A DNA stretch of 64,000 nt from Nemertoderma westbladi (taxonomy: Eukaryota > Xenacoelomorpha > Nemertodermatida > Nemertodermatidae). Where the stretch lies: assembly GCA_032718475.1 (NCBI GenBank), contig JAUCBJ010001088.1:1-64000 (forward strand), written 5' to 3'. The notes beneath the pieces are model-generated. The model saw only the letters and a list, made by a program, of their open reading frames with translations. It was not told the DNA's origin and did not search any database. Of the stretch, positions 14,301 to 24,162 are shown piece by piece. Numbering within the stretch: position 1 is the first letter of the stretch; every line of letters starts with the position of its first letter. A program made the position numbers and the translations under genes.

Positions 14301-15139
14301 AGGAAAAGCAGAGTTTGGGAAAGGAATCCAAACACTACACCAGGAAAAGCAGAGTTTGGGAAAGGAATCCAAACACTACACCAGGAAAAGTAGAGTTTGG
14401 GAAAGGAATCCAAACACTACACCAGGAAAAGTAGAGTTTGGGAAAGGAATCCAAACACTACACCAGGAAAAGCAGAGTTTGGGAAAGGAATCCAAACACT
14501 GCACCAGGAAAAGTAGAGTTTGGGAAAGGAATCCAACACTTCACCAGGAAAAGCAGAGTTTGGGAAAGGAATCCAAACACTACACCAGGAAAAGTAGAGT
14601 TTGGGAAAGGAATCCAAACACTACACCAGGAAAAGCAGAGTTTGGGAAAGTAATCCAAACACTACACTAGGAAAAGTAGAGTTTGGGAAAGGAATCCAAT
14701 CACTGCACCAGGAAAAGTAGAGTTTGGGAAAGGAATCCAACACTTCACCAGGAAAAGTAGAGTTTGGGTGGGAAAGGAATCCAAACACTACACCAGGAAA
14801 AGTAGAGTTTGGGAAAGGAATCCAAACACTACACTAGGAAAAGCAGAGTTTGGGAAAGGAATCCAAACACTACACCAGGAAAAGCAGAGTTTGGGAAAGG
14901 AATCCAAACACTACACCAGGAAAAGTAGAGTTTGGGAAAGGAATCCAAACACTACACCAGGAAAAGTAGAGTTTGGGAAAGGAATCCAAACACTACACCA
15001 GGAAAAGTAGAGTTTGGGAAAGGAATCCAAACAATACACCAGGAAAAGTAGAGTTTGGGAAAGGAATCCAAACACTACACCAGGAAAAGCAGAGTTTGGG
15101 AAAGGAATCCAAACACTACACCAGGAAAAGTAGAGTTTG
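2311..15139. repeat. 41-bp satellite array, about 313 monomers
   Basis: Each monomer begins TAGAGTTTGGGAAAGGAATC and continues with CAAACACTACACCAGGAAAA plus one G. The main variants are TAG or CAG at the start, CACTTCAC for CACTACAC, an added GTGT or GGTG after TTTGGG, a TACGGG variant and an ACTAGG variant. The first monomers (2311-2350) and the last one (truncated at TAGAGTTTG, 15131-15139) are edge units. Each monomer holds a dyad, GTTTGG and CCAAAC around a 9-nt centre, so the RNA or single strand could form a 6-bp hairpin. Because 41 is not a multiple of three and units with CAG have no stop, long frames appear in all six frames; they are artefacts of the repeat. Function is unknown. 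Confidence 0.97.
4111..13740. repeat. About 4.5-kb higher-order repeats within the satellite
   Basis: The order of variant monomers repeats with a period of 4,497 bp: blocks at 4111, 5660, 6220, 7556, 7740 and 8086 recur at 8608, 10157, 10717, 12053, 12237 and 12583. A third partial copy starts at 13101 (4,493 bp later) and runs to about 13740. Smaller periods of about 1,443, 2,109 and 2,388 bp are nested in it. Copies differ by only scattered single bases, for example AGG to CGG near 12162, so the last duplications are recent. Confidence 0.9.
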
Positions 15140-16160
15140 ACTGCAATTTGACGTTTTTTGCCCATAATTTCTTAGCTTTTGAATATCTTTATGTTTTATT
15201 GTCAGATTTGCAATCAGTGGAAAAATGCAATCAAAATATGATATATACTTTTACCAGTTTTAAAAAAATATATATTTTGACAGCTACGTTTTTTTTTTTT
15301 TTTCACTTTCTTCGGCTGAGACCTGCACTGTACGTAACTGATAATATAAAAGGCCAAAGTCGACAGGCAAAATTGATTTAACCAAGTCGTGAAATGACCT
15401 CTATATCTACTGTATAACATACCATATTACAATGTAAATAACATTTACAGATTAATCAATAGTTAATACCAGGCTTAGGCCGGGTTGCACACGTTGACTT
15501 AAGTTAAGTGTCTATTTTTTACTTAAGTTGCAACTTAGTTAAGTAGGCACTTAGACTTAAGTAAAATTGCGTTGCTCATTCTAAAGTTAAGTTTTCTTAA
15601 CTAAGTAGGTACTTAAGTTAAAAAATCAGAACGGTACTAGTTCGCCATGTCGACACCCCCATGCAATTGCTTTCCACTGGCTATAAAGTGTCTTTGATTT
15701 TTAAATATTTCGTTCTAGAATATAGACTACTTTCATCCAATATAATTTTTTATGGTAGCTACTATTTTTCAAAATACTAACTAGCTATTTAAAAAATAAT
15801 TCTATATAATATATTTACGTTACATATTTTTACTTATTCTAGAATATTTTGAGTTTCCAAGTAAAGTGTTGTATTCCAAATAAAATTACAAGACAATATA
15901 ATTTAAAAAAAATTTTACTAGCTAACTAAAACTAGCTAACTGAATTACTCAGAATAACCACAGTAGTGTTGCAACGCTGGAAAAAGCCAGGCTAACAGTG
16001 CAAGGAATTGCTTAACGTTGCATAGCAACATAACAACAATAACAATGATTATATAAAAACGAGGAATTAATAATGACATTATGTAGTTAGTTGCTTTAGT
16101 TACACAAGAACCCAGTTCTCTGGAATCTCTGTGCTTTAAAGTATTATTTGAATGCACCAT
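15140..16160. other. AT-rich spacer with TTAAGT inverted repeats
   Basis: No gene is supported. It holds a T18 tract (15289-15306 region) and, at about 15478-15625, a dense block of ACTTAAGT and CTTAACT words following GGCCGGGTTGCACA. That block includes the inverted pair ACTTAGTTAAG and CTTAACTAAGT. This looks like one end of a small non-autonomous DNA transposon, but no matching opposite end was found. Confidence 0.4.
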
Positions 16161-16810
16161 CTATCATACAACAAATTGGTGATCTTTCCACAGTAACCCT
16201 TCCACTCTGTTTCCTAAAGGAATGCCTGTTCACCATCATGGGTTATCTTTCACAGAAAACCCTTCCATTCTGTTTCCTAAAGGAATACCTGTTCACCACT
16301 GTGGGTGATCTTCCACAGTAAACCCTTCCATTCTGTTTCCTAAAGGAATTCTTGTTCACCACCGTGGGTGATCTTCCACAGTAAACCCTTCCACTGTGTT
16401 TCCTAAAGGAATGCCTGTTCACCACCATGGGTTATCTTTCACAGAAAACCCTTCCATTCTGTTTCCTAAAGGAATGCCTGTTCACCACCGTGGGTGATCT
16501 TCCACAGTAAACCCTTCCACTGTGTTTCCTAAAGGAATGCCTGTTCACCACCGTGGGTGATTTTCCACAGTAAACCCTTCCACTGTGTTTCCTAAAGGAA
16601 TGCCTGTTCACCAGCATGGGTTATCTTTCACAGAAAACCCTTCCATTCCGTTTCCTAAAGGAATGCCTGTTCACCACCATGGGTGATCTTCCACAGAAAA
16701 CCTTTCCACTCTGTTTCCTAAAGTAATGCCTGTTCACCACTAATTGGTGATCTTCCACAGTAAACCCTTCCACTATGTTTCCTAAAGGAATGCCAGTTCA
16801 CCATCATGGG
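16161..16810. repeat. 63-bp minisatellite, left part
   Basis: About ten tandem units carrying GTGATCTTCCACAG, TTTCCTAAAGGAATGCC and TGTTCACCACCATGG, 63 bp each. The unit length is 21 codons, so one minus-strand frame stays open over several units (for example 16243-16428 and 16432-16617). The array continues beyond the BEL element at 38098, which shows that it was one array before the insertion. Confidence 0.95.
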
Positions 16811-17217
16811 TGTTATAAACTGCCCTTAAATCCCGCTGGTTATCGCTTGGTAGTTTAGCCCGTCGTTATACTAGCTTAGGTATATTAGTGCAATACATAC
16901 CGTTTATGTTACACTGCTTCCCTGTAGGAAGGTTGCCCCATGGCCCTGCTTTCTATATCTGCCAATAGGATTTGAGTTGGTTTTGATTTTGACCTATCAC
17001 AGATCTACTGAACTGATTTTCCTATCTGTATGCTCGTTCTCTGTGATAGGTGAAATCATTTGTAAAATAAGGGTAGCTGGTATTCTTGTATTGTTATTCT
17101 TAGTAGGCCTATTCTACCTTATTGTTAACGTGTTTTGCATTTGTAATCTCTATATTAAATAATGAAATAACGATCCTGACAAAACTCGAAATCACAACGC
17201 CAATTTTGTGGTTTACA
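16811..17217 (+). repeat. 5' LTR of outer BEL/Pao element
   Basis: Begins TGTTATAAACTGCCC and ends GTGGTTTACA. It pairs with 37691-38097 with the eight substitutions noted for the element. The 5' neighbour is ATGGG. It should contain the promoter and poly(A) signals, but no strong TATA box or AATAAA was seen. Confidence 0.95.
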
Positions 17218-17220
17218 TTC

Positions 17221-17238
17221 TGGTTCCGATGCCGGGAA
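17221..17238 (+). promoter_or_regulatory. Candidate primer-binding site
   Basis: Three bases after the 5' LTR lies TGGTTCCGATGCCGGGAA. A PBS complementary to a tRNA 3' end must start with TGG (pairing with CCA) and then cover the acceptor and T-arm; here the T-arm part would be CCCGG. It resembles the 3' end of tRNA-Glu, but the exact tRNA is an inference. Confidence 0.6.
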
Positions 17239-17321
17239 ACCTGGTCTAAAGGTTTCCACGTCACAGATTATCCTTACCCTCGGAGTATCCACAATCCATC
17301 GCTGCACAGTTCAACTATCCG

Positions 17322-18188
17322 TTGCCTTCTCTCGATATGTCGGACGCGGAGTCTGACATCGTTAGTGGAGCCACGTCGGGTGGTCTCCCTGCCAAAGGGA
17401 ATGGTTCGCTTCATGGTAGTCTGAGCTCTCCTCGACTCGGCGATGGAACTCCGACATCCGATGGTGAGGATAAATCTCGACTTGAACCCTTGGAATCCCG
17501 ACCCGGTTCGAGTGATACCGGTACGCGTTTCGAGGGTCTCGATACCGCGGACCTAGAGGAGGACCCTGATATTGCGTTCTATCCTGCGGATGATTTAGAG
17601 GCTTAAGACGCAAAGATTACTCGAGCCAATACCAAGCGGAGGCTCACTTGTTTGGCTGCCAAGCTTCATTCTCTAGTCGATTCCCGTGGCAGTCGCACCT
17701 TAATCCAGTGCTTCCTAGGGGAACTCAATGAGGACTTTGACGACTGTGTTTGATCTCACAGTAAGTGTCTTCAGTATCTGGATCCCGGAACCGATTCTAA
17801 GTCTAAAGCCATAGAGGAGGAATGGTTGGCTGCAGTCCGCGAGGGTTATCGGCGCTGTCGGAGTGAAGCTGAAAGTTACCTCGCCTCCCGGAGAGGCGAA
17901 CCTTCTTCAGCTGGTGGAAGTAAATCCAAGGTATCCTCCTCGCGATCCCCGGGAGGTGGTATTAACTCCTCGAAGCGGCAACTGGAAGAAAAAAGATTAA
18001 AACTCCAGCAGTTCGAAAGGGATCGGGAGCTTCGCGAGAAGGAGCTAGCGCTCAACAATAGGAAGCAGCTCCGTCGCCTCCAGAACGAGGTGGAGCTGCT
18101 CGAGTTGTCTGTTCGTACCGAGGAAATAGAAAACAGGGAGGCCGGAGTTGCAAACCTCAGGGAATGGGTTCTCGCTGATTCCCTGTAG
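17322..18188 (+). pseudogene. Outer BEL gag, N-terminal part, interrupted
   Basis: One forward frame (frame 3) runs through 17322-18188 broken by TAA at 17604-17606 and a TGA near 17751. The first segment is acidic, with many Ser, Asp and Glu. The last segment (17826-18188) has a Ser/Gly-rich linker followed by a long charged helix with heptad-like Leu and Glu/Arg, ending in Leu-rich sequence; such coiled coils are usual at the N-terminus of BEL gag proteins. After TAG at 18186 the coding potential moves to frame 2. It is non-functional as a single protein in this copy. Confidence 0.7.
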
Positions 18189-18403
18189 GATGAGGACTCC
18201 AACCGGGCCGGCGGGGTCCAACCAGTTCCCAATTATCCTCTCGCATCCAGGAGATCAAATCCTTTCCCAGGTCTTCCATTATCCGATCCAGTGACACAGT
18301 TGAGTCACCCCGTTACCCGCCTAGTAACATACCGGTAATTCATGTTTCAGTCAGTTCTGGTACGAGTTCTAATGAAATTACTAGTAATAATATATTACAG
18401 AGT

Positions 18404-19888
18404 TTGTGTCAATCGTGTCCTATTATTGATACAGTGTTTAAACCGTCTCAATGTAAATCTAGCTTAGCTACTAATACTGTAAGTGATTGTAATATGAATA
18501 GAAAATCTGGTGTTATATTTAGTATCTCCAGCGGTTCATTTGTGCAGTCATTACCGGTACCGATTATTAGTAGTGAAGAATCTGTCCCGCTTCGTGTACT
18601 CAGTAAGGATACCACCGGTAATAATTTTATAAATATTTCAGTGCCAAACTTTGTAGCTGTAGAACACCCAACCACGGCAACTCTGCCCCGCTTTAACCAG
18701 CGAACTATTTTTCCATTTGATAGTAATTCAATAAATAATTATAAACCTTTAAGTAGCTGTAATAGCACTTGGGCTTTATCTAGCCCTGAGTTTGTACCCT
18801 GTGGATTTGCCTCGCCTGATTCTAATTTTGTTAGCGGATTGAAGGGAGTGTGTGCCCCTGTGAGTTATATGTATGGTGGTTCTACCAATGATAGTGTACA
18901 TTGTGTGCCATGTACTGCGACTGGTTTGCGTCCTGAGTATGCGTCTGACCCTGTGTATCGCCCAAGCGGCCAACCCTTTGGGGGTTCTGATAGGTGTCCG
19001 GGTCCGCCCATTGTTAACGAGCCGACTAGTGAGCCAGTAGTGTCGGCCACATATGACCTTCCTTCGTTTTCATCTCGTCCAGTTAATAGATCCAAAGTAT
19101 CTGGGCGTGTAGATGATTGGATTGACTCTCCTGACTCCGATGACAGAAGTGACGCGCTTTTTGGTGGTCATGGTCCGATAGATTTGCAGGCTCTATTTAA
19201 GGTACCAATCGATCCATTTGATGGCTCACCCATTAAATGGCCTGGTTTTATTTCATCATTCCGTGCTCTAGTGCATGATAGAATTCCAAACGACGCAATT
19301 CGTCTCTTTATTCTTAGGAATTTATTATCCCTTGAGATTTGTAATAGTGTAGCTGCTACTATAGATGACCCTACATTGTGTTATGAAACATTGAGAGATA
19401 TTCACAGAATTTATGGTGATAAACATCTCATTGCTTCTAGCGATATTAAACAGCTTTTTTCTGTCCAAAATGTTAACTCAAGCGATTTCGAGTCATTAAA
19501 ATCCTTTTCGCTTAAATTGCATGGCTCAGTATCTGCTTTAGATAAATGTGGATATAAAGATGACCTTTATTCCGCAAATAATTTAAATGTTTTAGTTGAC
19601 AAATTGCCAAACCCGCTACAACATGAGTGGAGCAAAAAAGTAGTTGCAATTCAACCTGGGTGTCCGTCTTTAAAGGATTTTGATGACTGGATTTCGTATA
19701 AAGTTAGTTGTGGTCGTGCTATAGAGTCTACACTTAAAATTAGACCCAGTTCTAATACATCTCAGCCCCAGGTTAAACACAATAATAACCCTAGAATATT
19801 GCGTGAGAAATCTAAAGCAGTAACCCCTAAGTCATCTACATTTTCTCCAACAGTTCTAGCAACGGGGGAGGACCCTCTAAGCAACTAG
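18404..19888 (+). pseudogene. Outer BEL gag capsid (DUF1759-type)
   Basis: A 494-codon frame without internal stops. The first 260 residues are Ser/Asn/Pro-rich and low complexity. From about residue 265 to 440 there is a capsid-like region: a start of the type LxALFKVPIDPFDG, then PIKWPGFISSF, then helices containing LFILRNLL and LVDKLPNPLQHEWSKK, as in the DUF1759 gag domain found upstream of BEL/Pao proteases. The frame differs from the preceding segment (frame 3) and the following protease segment (frame 1), so the polyprotein is disrupted on both sides. An ATG at its start is absent. Role when intact: forms the virus-like particle that packages element RNA. Confidence 0.8.
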
Positions 19889-21011
19889 AAAGCGAAAAAT
19901 GTAGTTGCTGCGAACTGTCCCACACTGTAGAAGATTGTGATAAATTAAAAAAATTATCCCTTGCTGAGCATGCAGAACTAGTGCGTGAAAAGGGCATGTG
20001 CTTTGTGTGTTGAAAAACTCGGCACCGAGCAGCCGACTGTTCCATAAAGGAACCATGTAAAGCCCCATCTGGGTGTAAGAAAAGGCATCATACATTATTG
20101 CATGATGCTCCTCCAGTTTACGGTAACTCGAAATCCTCCCGTTTCCGCTCTAAGCATGTCGGATCGACTAGCTGCGACTCTACCCCGTCTACCGTGGCGC
20201 TACAGATTGTCCCGCTTTGTGTACGATCCTACGCTGGCAAGGTTGTAGAAACTTTCGCCTTATTGGATCCTGGTAGTCAAATATCAGCTGTCGAACAAAA
20301 GTTAGCCAATGAGCTCGGCCTAAAAGGTAAAGAAAACTCGATTAAAATAGGCACAATCAACTCGGAAGGTAAACCAATAAAGTCTCTGTTAAGCTCCGTG
20401 GAGGTCTTGCCCACAGATGGTGATAGCTCGTTTGAAATATCTGACACCTGGGTATTACCCAAACTTAATATTACACGTCAGCGATTTGATTGGCCAAAAA
20501 TCAAGGGTTTTTGGACTCACGCGATTTGAATTTACCGCGCATTGATTCGGATAAGGTGAGCGTTCTATTTGGTGCTGATGTATTTAATATTATTCGCCAG
20601 TTAGATTATAGGTCTGGTTCACCTGGTTCACCATCTGCTGTTCTTACTAATTTTGGTTGGGCTTTCACCTCGAATGTTCCGCTATTCCCATTGTGTGATA
20701 GTGAGCGGAGAGATATTTTACATACACATGTAGAAACTACTTCAAGTGCTCATTCGCTGGTTAATCCAAAGTCCTCAGGTAGTTTGCATGATCTCGTAGC
20801 CGAATTCTGAAGAACAGAATCATTCGGTGTTAACCCTGGTGGTGACCTACCTCTTTCTAAGAAAGATGCCTTGGCTCTGGAGATGTTGAGAGACACCACT
20901 AGTTGCATAGATGGTTGCTATGAGACTGGCCTATTGTGGCGCTCCCCATCTGTTTATCTCCCTGATAATTACCAGTCTGCTCTTAGGCGTTTAATCTCCA
21001 TTGAGAGACGC
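19889..21011 (+). pseudogene. Outer BEL knuckle, protease and start of pol
   Basis: Directly after the capsid segment there is a CCHC zinc knuckle pattern near 19999-20040 (CFVC, then H, then C) with an in-frame TGA just after CFVC. The 20098-20529 frame holds an aspartic-protease-like domain with LLDPGSQISAV, where Asp-Pro-Gly replaces the usual Asp-Ser/Thr-Gly. A frame change near 20500 leads to 20490-20810, a linker typical of DUF1758/peptidase A17. A TGA at 20808-20810 precedes RTESFG, where BEL proteins normally have Trp. The frame then continues to the TTAA insertion at 21012. Confidence 0.75.
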
Positions 21012-21544
21012 TTAAGGGGGGACATCACACCTGAAATTTTTTTTTCTTCAAAAAAATTTTTTTTTCATATTTTTGTTCAAAATTTTATGCTGATTCCAAA
21101 TACGAAACCCGTTTTTTATTAGCTTTTATAGTTTTTAAGTTAAGACAGGTTTAACCGGATACGTTTTTTGGAAATTTTGGCCAAATTTTAACATTTTTTA
21201 CATGAATTTGTACTGTACATTTACGCAACTTCATATCATACAGTACAGTGGTTATGAAGAGTAGGCCTACTTAAGGGCGGGAAATTTAAAGTGGTTAATT
21301 GAGACTGTCAGCCTGTGCAGTGTAAATGAATTCCAGCACAACTGCTGTAGTGTAAATCATATAACAATATAAGCCTGTAAGCCTAGCAAATTTCTAATTG
21401 TACAGTATTCTACACTGTTTGCTAGAGATCCCTATTGTTTTGTTGATTATTAATTAAGTAAAATTTATTGTTGTATGTTTGTAACCTAGCTAGAGTAGGC
21501 CTAGCCTATACTGCTATATTGCTGTATTGTGAAAGTTTACTGTT

Positions 21545-21856
21545 ATGCCCCGCCAGTCACGTCAGGCGCGTTCCAAGGAATTCAAGGGTACCCGATATGC
21601 AGATATTTGCAAGCAAAGAGATTCTTCTACCGATAATGGAAATTTCCATGCTTACTATACAGCCCTGATCCACAATCGAGGTGCTTCAACCACAATGATT
21701 ATAGCCAATGCCATCAATCTAAATCCTGGACTAGCCCTTTTACGATCCTGTAGACAAAGAGATCGAAAACGTGTAGCCAAAAGTCTTACAATCAAGCCGT
21801 CAAAGAAAGCTAAAGTTGCCAAGGACACTTCCACTTATCAAGGCGGAGCATTCTAA
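21545..21856 (+). CDS. Short ORF inside TTAA transposon, 103 aa
   Basis: ATG to TAA, 103 codons. It is basic, starting with a Arg/Gln/Ser-rich stretch. The middle (residues 30-60) contains FHAYYTALIHNRGAS and ITLNPG-like sequence, and the end is Lys/Arg-rich. The arrangement suggests the C-terminal tail of a longer transposase whose catalytic part was deleted. No catalytic residues are identifiable, so this is an inference from position within the element. It could also be a small accessory protein. ATG was chosen because it is the first Met and no upstream in-frame coding is evident. Confidence 0.45.
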   Translation: MPRQSRQARSKEFKGTRYADICKQRDSSTDNGNFHAYYTALIHNRGASTTMIIANAINLNPGLALLRSCRQRDRKRVAKSLTIKPSKKAKVAKDTSTYQGGAF

Positions 21857-22090
21857 TTAATTCTGATTTCGTTTAGAACATTTTTCATATTTTCATTTTA
21901 TTTTAGAACAAATTCTTACAATTTTTCTATATTTCTCCCTGTGCTTCATTATAATTATTGCAATTATTATCATACTAACCGCGAATCCTGCACTGCAACT
22001 ATACATTAATTTTGCAAAAGACGTGCTGCGCGAAGGCCCCCACTAATTTGAATTTTTTGATTTACTAGCTCAGAAACACGGGCTTTGCAA

Positions 22091-22390
22091 CAAAATTTTA
22101 ATTCACCTTTTCTCTAAGTTGATGTTTCTCTACAACTTTCAAATTCATCATTTTCCCATAGGACCATAGTTTTCTTAAATAGCGAAATTTATTACCTTTT
22201 TAGTGATAACTATATTAGTTATAAATAAAAACAAAATTTTATTTTACCTTTCCACTATGTCAATGTTTCTCTACAACTTTCAATTTCATCATTTTCCCAT
22301 AGGAACAATAGTTTTCTTAAATAGCGAAATTTATTACCTTTTTAATTATAACTTATTAGTATTAAATATTAGTTATAAATAAATAAAAAA
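22091..22390. repeat. Tandem duplicated block in TTAA transposon
   Basis: Two imperfect copies, about 140 bp each, share ATGTTTCTCTACAACTTTCA, ATCATTTTCCCATAGGA and TTTTCTTAAATAGCGAAATT (near 22123-22200 and 22260-22345). They may be subterminal protein-binding repeats of the transposon; this is inference. Confidence 0.8.
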
Positions 22391-22681
22391 ATTATTGCAT
22401 ACTGGTTTGATTTCAGGGCAATATGTGTCTCCATGCGAAGTTTCAGCATCATACGTTTTGTGGTATTCGAGTTAGAAGTTAGAAACAAATATCATACAAA
22501 CAGACAGACTGACTCTACAACTTTGTTTGTACTGTAATTTTAAAAAATTTTTAATTAAAGCCGTTTTTCGCAGTTTTTCAAAAAAAATAGTTTTTTTGCA
22601 CGTTTGTTGCTACTACTTTTGAACCGCTGGATGGATTTTGATTCTGTTTTCGGTATCTTGTAGCCAAACATTCAAGCTTTA

Positions 22682-22828
22682 ATTTGAATTACCAAAATTT
22701 TGATATTTGACGTTGATACAAAGTTATAAACTTTTTTGTCAGTAAAAAACGAAAAATTGAATCTTTGAGACTTGATGACGTCATATCTTTGTACCCAGAG
22801 TGAAAAAAAAAATTTTGGTAATTCAAAT
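22682..22828. repeat. 20-bp inverted repeat in TTAA transposon
   Basis: ATTTGAATTACCAAAATTTT at 22682-22701 is exactly inverted at 22809-22828. The 107-bp spacer would form a stem-loop in single-stranded form. Confidence 0.9.
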
Positions 22829-23125
22829 AAAAGTCCATGAAATTATAAAACTAATGTAAAAGGAATTTACGAAATTCGTTTAAAAATACAGTAGTAGTAG
22901 TGAATTATATTTTTAACTGGTTTAAAATACATTATGCTAATTTAAGACGGCTCATTAACATCTAATTATCATAATTAGGTGAAAAAAATTTTTTTTTTTT
23001 AAATTTAGTGTTTTGTTATTAAAATGAGCCATAAATTGTTGCCAGGTGTAGAGCCATTCAAAAGTTATATGTGATGCAAGTTCGGACACACAAAGTACAC
23101 TTCAAGGTGTGATGTCCCCCCTTAA

Positions 23126-23548
23126 GTCGCGATTCCTCATTAGAAGTGCGCTATGACGAGATATTGCAAAGCTACATTGATAAAGGATTCGCAGTTAAAG
23201 TTACACCAGGAGAGCTAGAGGGCCCCCCTGGTCGTATTTGGTATTTGCCCCACCACCCAGTAATTAATCCGAATAAACCTAGTAAGATTCGAATAGTATT
23301 CGATGCCTCGGCTCGTTACCATGGTGTTTCCCTAAACGATAAACTCCTCCGTGGCCCGGATTTTCTCGCCAGTTTAGTAGGAGTCTTGTTGCGCTTTCGA
23401 GAGAAACATGTGGCGATTTCCGGAGACATTACTGCGATGTACCACCAAGTAGGAGTGCGGCGTGTAGACCAAGATTGTCTTCGCTTTCTCTGGGGTGGTG
23501 TTAAGCGTGATGGCCCGCCTGCGGTTTATAGGATGTTGAGACAGCTTT
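23126..23548 (+). pseudogene. Outer BEL reverse transcriptase, N-terminal half
   Basis: This continues the pol frame after the TTAA insert. Visible RT signs are the FDASA motif preceded by IRIV (about 23285-23310), LNDKLLRGPDFL, and ISGDITAMYHQV, which carries the first catalytic aspartate (motif A, SGDI) of the palm. The frame is cut at the point where the Phe-Gly-Ala motif should follow by the inner BEL element. The remainder of RT resumes at 34948. No stop codons occur in this segment. Confidence 0.9.
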
Positions 23549-24090
23549 TGTTAGCTTATCCAATCCCGCTAAAACCCCATAAAAGTTAAGCCGATAAGCA
23601 ATATTGGGGGCCTCGAGATTGGGCAATCAACCAACTCGCGCCACCCCAACAAAATGGGAAGGTGAACCACACAATAAGGGTCAGGGGCCAAACCCCTAAC
23701 CAAGAGAGAACAGGTGGAGTGAACGGGACACTCCAAAGGGCGCCAACAAGGGTATCAACCAATCAGAGGGGGGCAAGGCATCGATTGAGTAGAGCAATAA
23801 GGCCACCGTGCAATATAACCTGTAACCAGTAATCATATTACCTCAGTTATCTCAGTGTTATTGGTACTACTGTAAGAATAGTTTAGCTAGGGAAGTACCG
23901 GGATTTCAGTTACCGTCTCCCGCCTTCCGTGTACAACAATTTTACCAGTCATCATTACCTATATCTATATTGTATATACCTCGGACATTGCAATACAACG
24001 AACAACAGAAACTCTTTATCTTTCACACACGGCGGGGACGCGTGAACTGACAAAACGGATAAATCGGGATCCTTCCTGGATCCCGTCACA
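23549..24090 (+). repeat. 5' LTR of inner BEL/Pao element
   Basis: Starts TGTTAGCTTATCC, ends CCCGTCACA. It pairs with 34406-34947. The 24091-24162 leader that follows has no TGG-started sequence close to the LTR, so the primer-binding site is not recognised. Confidence 0.95.
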
Positions 24091-24162
24091 GTAACTGAAT
24101 CAGAGCTGCCGCCCTAGCTAGTCAAACTCAGCAACCACCAGCCACCAATCTACAGAAGAGAG

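Larger units (their letters stand above)
21016..23121. mobile_element. 2.1-kb TTAA-target DNA transposon, probably non-autonomous
   Basis: Perfect 17-bp terminal inverted repeats (21016-21032 and 23105-23121, GGGGGGACATCACACCT) are flanked on both sides by TTAA (21012-21015 and 23122-23125). Skipping the insert joins the outer BEL pol frame without loss or gain. TTAA duplication is typical of piggyBac and Kolobok superfamilies. The interior is AT-rich, has a tandem duplicated block (22091-22390), an inverted pair and one short ORF (21545-21856). No full transposase is visible, so it is probably a deletion derivative. Confidence 0.93.

Noticed and set aside
2460-15381. Dozens of long ORFs on both strands in the 41-bp array
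   Set aside because: They arise because most monomers lack stops and 41 bp cycles through all frames. Products are the same short peptides repeated in every frame, with no start context or domain.
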